This document shows, one piece after another, positions 7,957-11,037 of a DNA stretch of 11,037 nucleotides; the first letter of the stretch is position 1, and every line of letters begins with the position of its first letter. The stretch is taken from positions 1 through 11,037 of the forward strand of contig JAJRPU010000223.1 in assembly GCA_024280615.1 (NCBI GenBank), given 5' to 3'. The DNA is from Bacteroidota bacterium. GTDB taxonomy: Bacteria > Bacteroidota > Bacteroidia > JAADEI01. Under the pieces are notes generated by a model, which searched no databases, was not told the DNA's origin, and saw only the letters and a list, made by a program, of their open reading frames with translations. Position numbers and translations under genes: made by a program.

Positions 7957-7998
7957 ACAGAGTAGAGAAAAGAAAAACTTTTATGAAAAAAACTCTGT
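7957..7998. terminator. Candidate hairpin between convergent genes
   Basis: ACAGAGT (7957-7963) and ACTCTGT (7992-7998) are perfect 7-base inverted repeats. Inside the 28-base loop lies a second inverted repeat, AAAAG (7968-7972) and CTTTT (7978-7982). The element sits between the stop of the LysE-family gene and the stop of the oppositely oriented ATPase gene, where a bidirectional terminator would be expected. The stems are AT-rich and no strong T-run follows on either side, so this would be a weak terminator at best. Confidence 0.3.
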
Positions 7999-8021
7999 GT
8001 AAATCATTTTAAACTCCGTGT
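7990..8021. repeat. Imperfect 11-base direct repeat, period 21
   Basis: AAACTCTGTGT (7990-8000) and AAACTCCGTGT (8011-8021) match at 10 of 11 positions with a 21-base period. The first copy overlaps the right arm of the hairpin at 7957-7998. The remainder of the convergent intergenic region shows no gene. Confidence 0.5.
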
Positions 8022-8035
8022 CACTGTTATCTGCA

Positions 8036-10090
8036 TTAGTTTATAGCCCTACTCTTGTATCTATACAGCCTGACAGAGTTAATTATGAGTACTACATCTG
8101 AGAAAGCCATTGAGAGTGCTGCCAGTGTTGGGGATAGGTATCCTGCGCCGGCTATAGGAATAGCTATGGCGTTATATGCAAATGCCCAGAACAGGTTTTG
8201 CCAAATGGTTTTATATGTAGCTATTCCCAGTATCCATGCTTCTTTCACCTTTAGTAGCGAATCTGATAGCAGCACCACATGTGCTGAGTTTCGTGCTATG
8301 TCTGTTGCCGAGCTGAAGGAGAAGCTGACTGCTGCTGTCATCAGTGCTGGGGCATCGTTTATTCCGTCGCCAACCATTGCCGTGGGCACCTCCCGGTTAA
8401 GTTGTTGGATGATTCTTAGTTTGTCGTCGGGACGTGTTTCGTAATACACCTTTTTTATTCCAAGTTTTTGTGCGACCATCAGTGCTTTCTCTTTCTTGTC
8501 TCCTGTCAGCAGAATTGGCTCAATACCTTTTTTCCTAAACCATTCAATAACTTCTTTTGCCTCTGGTTTTATGTCGTCTCCAATTTTTAAGTGTCCTATT
8601 TCCTTGCCGTCTAATTGGACAGATATGTCTGCGTGTCCGTTATCACTATGTGTCCTGCCAACAAATACAATCTTACCATCTTTCAATCGGGCATAAATGC
8701 CTTCCCCTCGCTCCTCCCTAACCTCATCTAACTCCACCAATGTTTGCACATCAGTGCCCCATTCCTCAACAATTGACTTAGCAATGGGATGGATGGAGTG
8801 TTTTTCTATGCTCACCACCAGACTCTTAAATTCATCTGGATTAATGTCTGTTTCCCAATGTGTTATCTTAAACTTGCCTGTTGTTAAGGTCCCGGTTTTG
8901 TCAAACACCACTCTTTTGATATGTGGAAGGGTCTCAAATACATCTGCATTCTTAACAAGTATGCCTTTTTTAGCCATAACACCCACTCCCACCGCTATGG
9001 CTGCCGGAGTTGCTAAACCAAGGGCACATGGACAGGCAATGACCAGAACCGCTACAGCATTTAAGAGAGCTTGATCAAGTGGGCTATCTAAAAAGAAATA
9101 CCAGATTCCGAAAACAAAGAGGGAAATCATGAGCACGAGGGGCACGAACCATGCACTTATGCGGTCAGCAAGCCGTTGCAATGAAGGCCTTTTCTGCTGT
9201 GCCTCTTCAGCTATCCTGATTATTTCCGCAAGGACTGTTTTGGACCCCACTGCTTCGGCTTCCATCACTATGCTGCCATCCACAACAACCGTTCCGCCAT
9301 AGACTTTGTCTCCAACCTTTTTATGGACAGGAGTGCTTTCGCCAGTAAGGAAGGACTCATCCACAAGAGCGGAACCTTCAATAATCACACCGTCAGTGGG
9401 CACCTTCTCCCCTTCAGCAACTATGATTCGGTCCCCTTCTTTGACCTCCTCAAAATCAATCTCTTTAATTGTGCCGTCTGGAAGGAGAACTCTTGCTTTT
9501 CCTTGTAGCAGGGCAGTCAATTGCTCAATGGCATCCCTTGTCCTGGCAGTTGCCCGATGTTCAATATACTTTCCCCATAGAATCAGAGTAATGATTCCCG
9601 CTGCCGTCTCAAAATATATGTCTCCACCTCTGAAAAGCATTACCCAGCTATAGATGTATGCTGCCGTTGTGCCCAATAGCACAAGAACATCCATATTAGG
9701 AGCCCCAACCCGAACTGACTGATACGCCGCTTTTCCCATGAGATACCAACCGAGAAGGAACACCGGGGTAGCAAGGAACGCATGCAACCACGGATTGTGG
9801 AGTGCCGGTACGAACATAGCTAGCCACAAGGGAAGGGTAAAAATGGTTGCAAAAACAGTATAGTGCAACAGAGTAAAGCGTGGCTTTTCCGACTTTTTCA
9901 GGACTTTGTATCCCAAAGTTTCAATGTGTTCAGCATATTCTGAGCAATCACCCGGACCCTTCACCTTAACATATCCTCTAATGACATCAACAAAGACTTC
10001 TTCGGCACCATTAGCTTTCAAAAAAGTCTCTATGCTTCTTGCACAGGATGGACAGTCCATCCCTTCAACACGAAATTCACACAATGCCAT
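8036..10090 (-). CDS. P1B-type heavy-metal-translocating ATPase, probably Cu(+)/Ag(+) exporter
   Basis: This 684-residue inner-membrane pump couples ATP hydrolysis to export of a soft metal ion. It has one N-terminal heavy-metal-associated domain with GMDCPSC (C13, C16). Eight membrane helices are visible at about 75-95, 101-119, 133-152, 158-177, 308-330, 343-370, 635-650 and 656-675. Catalytic marks are TGES (249-252), the transmembrane CPC (353-355), phosphorylated D397 in DKTGT, the HP pair (434-435) and GDGINDAP (574-581). The YN pair in helix 7 (639-640) is typical of Cu(+)/Ag(+) pumps. Helix 8 reads MAFSD (661-665) where CopA-type pumps usually have MxxSS, and the N-terminal GMDC form is commoner in Zn/Cd pumps, so the metal is not certain. 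The protein is somewhat shorter than many CopA proteins. No metallochaperone or metal-responsive regulator gene is recognisable in the window. An unknown gene lies 21 bp upstream on the same strand and may share its transcript. Confidence 0.95.
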   Translation of the reverse strand: MALCEFRVEGMDCPSCARSIETFLKANGAEEVFVDVIRGYVKVKGPGDCSEYAEHIETLGYKVLKKSEKPRFTLLHYTVFATIFTLPLWLAMFVPALHNPWLHAFLATPVFLLGWYLMGKAAYQSVRVGAPNMDVLVLLGTTAAYIYSWVMLFRGGDIYFETAAGIITLILWGKYIEHRATARTRDAIEQLTALLQGKARVLLPDGTIKEIDFEEVKEGDRIIVAEGEKVPTDGVIIEGSALVDESFLTGESTPVHKKVGDKVYGGTVVVDGSIVMEAEAVGSKTVLAEIIRIAEEAQQKRPSLQRLADRISAWFVPLVLMISLFVFGIWYFFLDSPLDQALLNAVAVLVIACPCALGLATPAAIAVGVGVMAKKGILVKNADVFETLPHIKRVVFDKTGTLTTGKFKITHWETDINPDEFKSLVVSIEKHSIHPIAKSIVEEWGTDVQTLVELDEVREERGEGIYARLKDGKIVFVGRTHSDNGHADISVQLDGKEIGHLKIGDDIKPEAKEVIEWFRKKGIEPILLTGDKKEKALMVAQKLGIKKVYYETRPDDKLRIIQQLNREVPTAMVGDGINDAPALMTAAVSFSFSSATDIARNSAHVVLLSDSLLKVKEAWILGIATYKTIWQNLFWAFAYNAIAIPIAGAGYLSPTLAALSMAFSDVVLIINSVRLYRYKSRAIN

Positions 10091-10111
10091 GTTATTAGTT
10101 TAACGAATGTT

Positions 10112-10818
10112 TTATGATTGTTCGTTCAATTGGGAATTTTTTTGTGTTATGATTGTTAGTTCTTCTGCAAATTTATTGACCCAAGAAGTGAAGGAATTTC
10201 GCGTTCTGCTATTGTCTAGGAAAGAACTGGGAATTTGTTTCTGTGCAGCTTCTTCAATTTCAAATCTGACCTTTTCAAAATCTATTGCTTTTTCTATAGT
10301 GTCATGGTCAATTTTTGAAGATATCCAATGTGTTAAAGGAACAAATTGTTCAAATATAAAGCAGTAGGGATTCTTTACATATATTCGTAACAGTTCTTGA
10401 AATGCTTTTAGCCATAATTCTTTATCAGTATAGGGAGATAGTTTCATTCCCCATTTTCTGCACCATGCAAATAAGGCTTCAGTAGAGGATTTAGTCCGCA
10501 AACTCCACTGATAACCTGCATGTCCAATGTTATAGAGTGAAGCATAATCACCGGTTTCATAGGTAAGAACAAACTTCCATAAGTAATATATAGATCTGCA
10601 ATATTTGCATTTTTGCAGTATTTGGTGATTATCAAGTTGTTGAGAAAGGATATTAAGTGCTTCTTTGCTAGATTTGGTTGTGGCAGTTGAAATGATTTCG
10701 TAAATTACTGTAAATAGGTAATATTTACGGGAAGCTCATCTGTAGGTAAGTTGATGGGTTTGTTAATGTCATTGTAGATGGAAAACAGTTTTTCTTTTAC
10801 TGATGAGTCGCGAGACAT
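10112..10818 (-). pseudogene. Frameshifted gene for an unrecognised, mostly helical protein
   Basis: Reading the minus strand from ATG at 10818-10816 gives MSRDSSVKEKLFSIYNDINK.. for 37 codons, then a stop at 10707-10705. A second frame is open from about 10735 to the stop at 10114-10112 and continues naturally (..KYYLFTVIYEIISTATTKSS.. to ..ITQKNSQLNEQS). The two overlap at 10708-10735. One added base there would restore a single reading frame of about 235 codons, so this is either a real pseudogene or a one-base sequence or assembly error. The second part alone has no early ATG. The protein is rich in charged and aromatic residues, has one CxxC (KCKYC) and shows no signal peptide or membrane segment. 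I recognise no family. The stop is 21 bp from the ATPase start on the same strand, suggesting cotranscription. No convincing promoter is seen upstream. Confidence 0.55.
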
Positions 10819-11037
10819 ATTACTAAATGTCAAGTCCTGAAAAGTTTGTTTATACCTCTTTTTAACAAGTTACTCTATTTTGCGTCAATGAACTTTGCAC
10901 CCAAATTATGCCTATAAACCATTGATAATCAGCCTCTTTTCACCTAAAGAAGTGTGTAACTCAGATACTATTGTTCTGAATTTGATTTTAGAGTTTCCTT
11001 ATGTGCATCACTAAGTAGGTATGCCCTCAAGAAATCA

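Noticed and set aside
8055..9653. Several plus-strand open frames of 60-129 codons opposite the metal ATPase
   Set aside because: They are antisense to a clearly conserved P-type ATPase, have low-complexity Ser/Thr/Pro-rich translations and no recognisable motifs. They are shadows of the real gene.
10444..10635. Minus-strand 63-codon open frame overlapping the frameshifted gene
   Set aside because: The other frame continues through the same bases as a coherent protein on both sides, so this frame is a shadow.
10968..11037. Possible 3' end of a minus-strand gene entering from the right edge (22 codons, stop at 10970-10968)
   Set aside because: An open stretch this short is expected by chance in AT-rich DNA, and the residues match no family I know.
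1..11037. CRISPR array, tRNA/rRNA gene, insertion sequence or toxin-antitoxin pair
   Set aside because: No regularly spaced repeats, cloverleaf-like sequence, transposase motif with terminal repeats or recognisable small toxin pair was seen on either strand.

Overview
The window looks like chromosomal DNA from a member of the Bacteroidota or a close relative. Four points suggest this. The proline-tRNA ligase is the short archaeal/eukaryotic-type form. A bacterial GH3-family adenylating enzyme is present. The first protein has the 'NVGI..PNPLEKLHV' motif common in exported proteins of this phylum. None of the gene starts has a clear Shine-Dalgarno sequence, and three intergenic regions carry TTG/TAnnTTTG-like promoter boxes of the Bacteroidota type. 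This is inference; there is no rRNA or other marker gene to place the organism.

Layout, + strand: (1) 111-1520, an exported, modular, tail-fibre-like protein. (2) 1646-5667, a tight cluster of proS (proline-tRNA ligase), truA (tRNA pseudouridine synthase) and an ABC exporter half-transporter. The proS-truA gap is 22 bp, and truA probably overlaps the exporter gene, which has no ATG near its beginning and probably starts at TTG. (3) 5739-7929, a GH3-family acyl-adenylating enzyme whose last 14 bases overlap the start of a LysE-family exporter gene. It has its own promoter candidate just upstream.

Layout, - strand: a 106-bp convergent intergenic region (7930-8035) holds a nested inverted repeat and an imperfect direct repeat. 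Beyond it, a P1B-type heavy-metal ATPase runs from 10090 to 8036. Only 21 bp upstream of that gene lies an unrecognised gene of about 235 codons (10818 to 10112) that is interrupted by one frameshift as read here. The last 219 bases (10819-11037) hold no gene I can support, and the first 110 bases hold only a weak promoter candidate.

Most of the window is ordinary: translation and tRNA modification, a membrane exporter and metal efflux. The parts most worth a second look are the GH3-LysE overlapping pair (possibly making and exporting an amino-acid conjugate), the mixed metal-binding signature of the ATPase, the frameshifted unknown gene next to it, and the base-composition break inside the first gene. 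I did not find a convincing new defence, mobile or CRISPR-like system.
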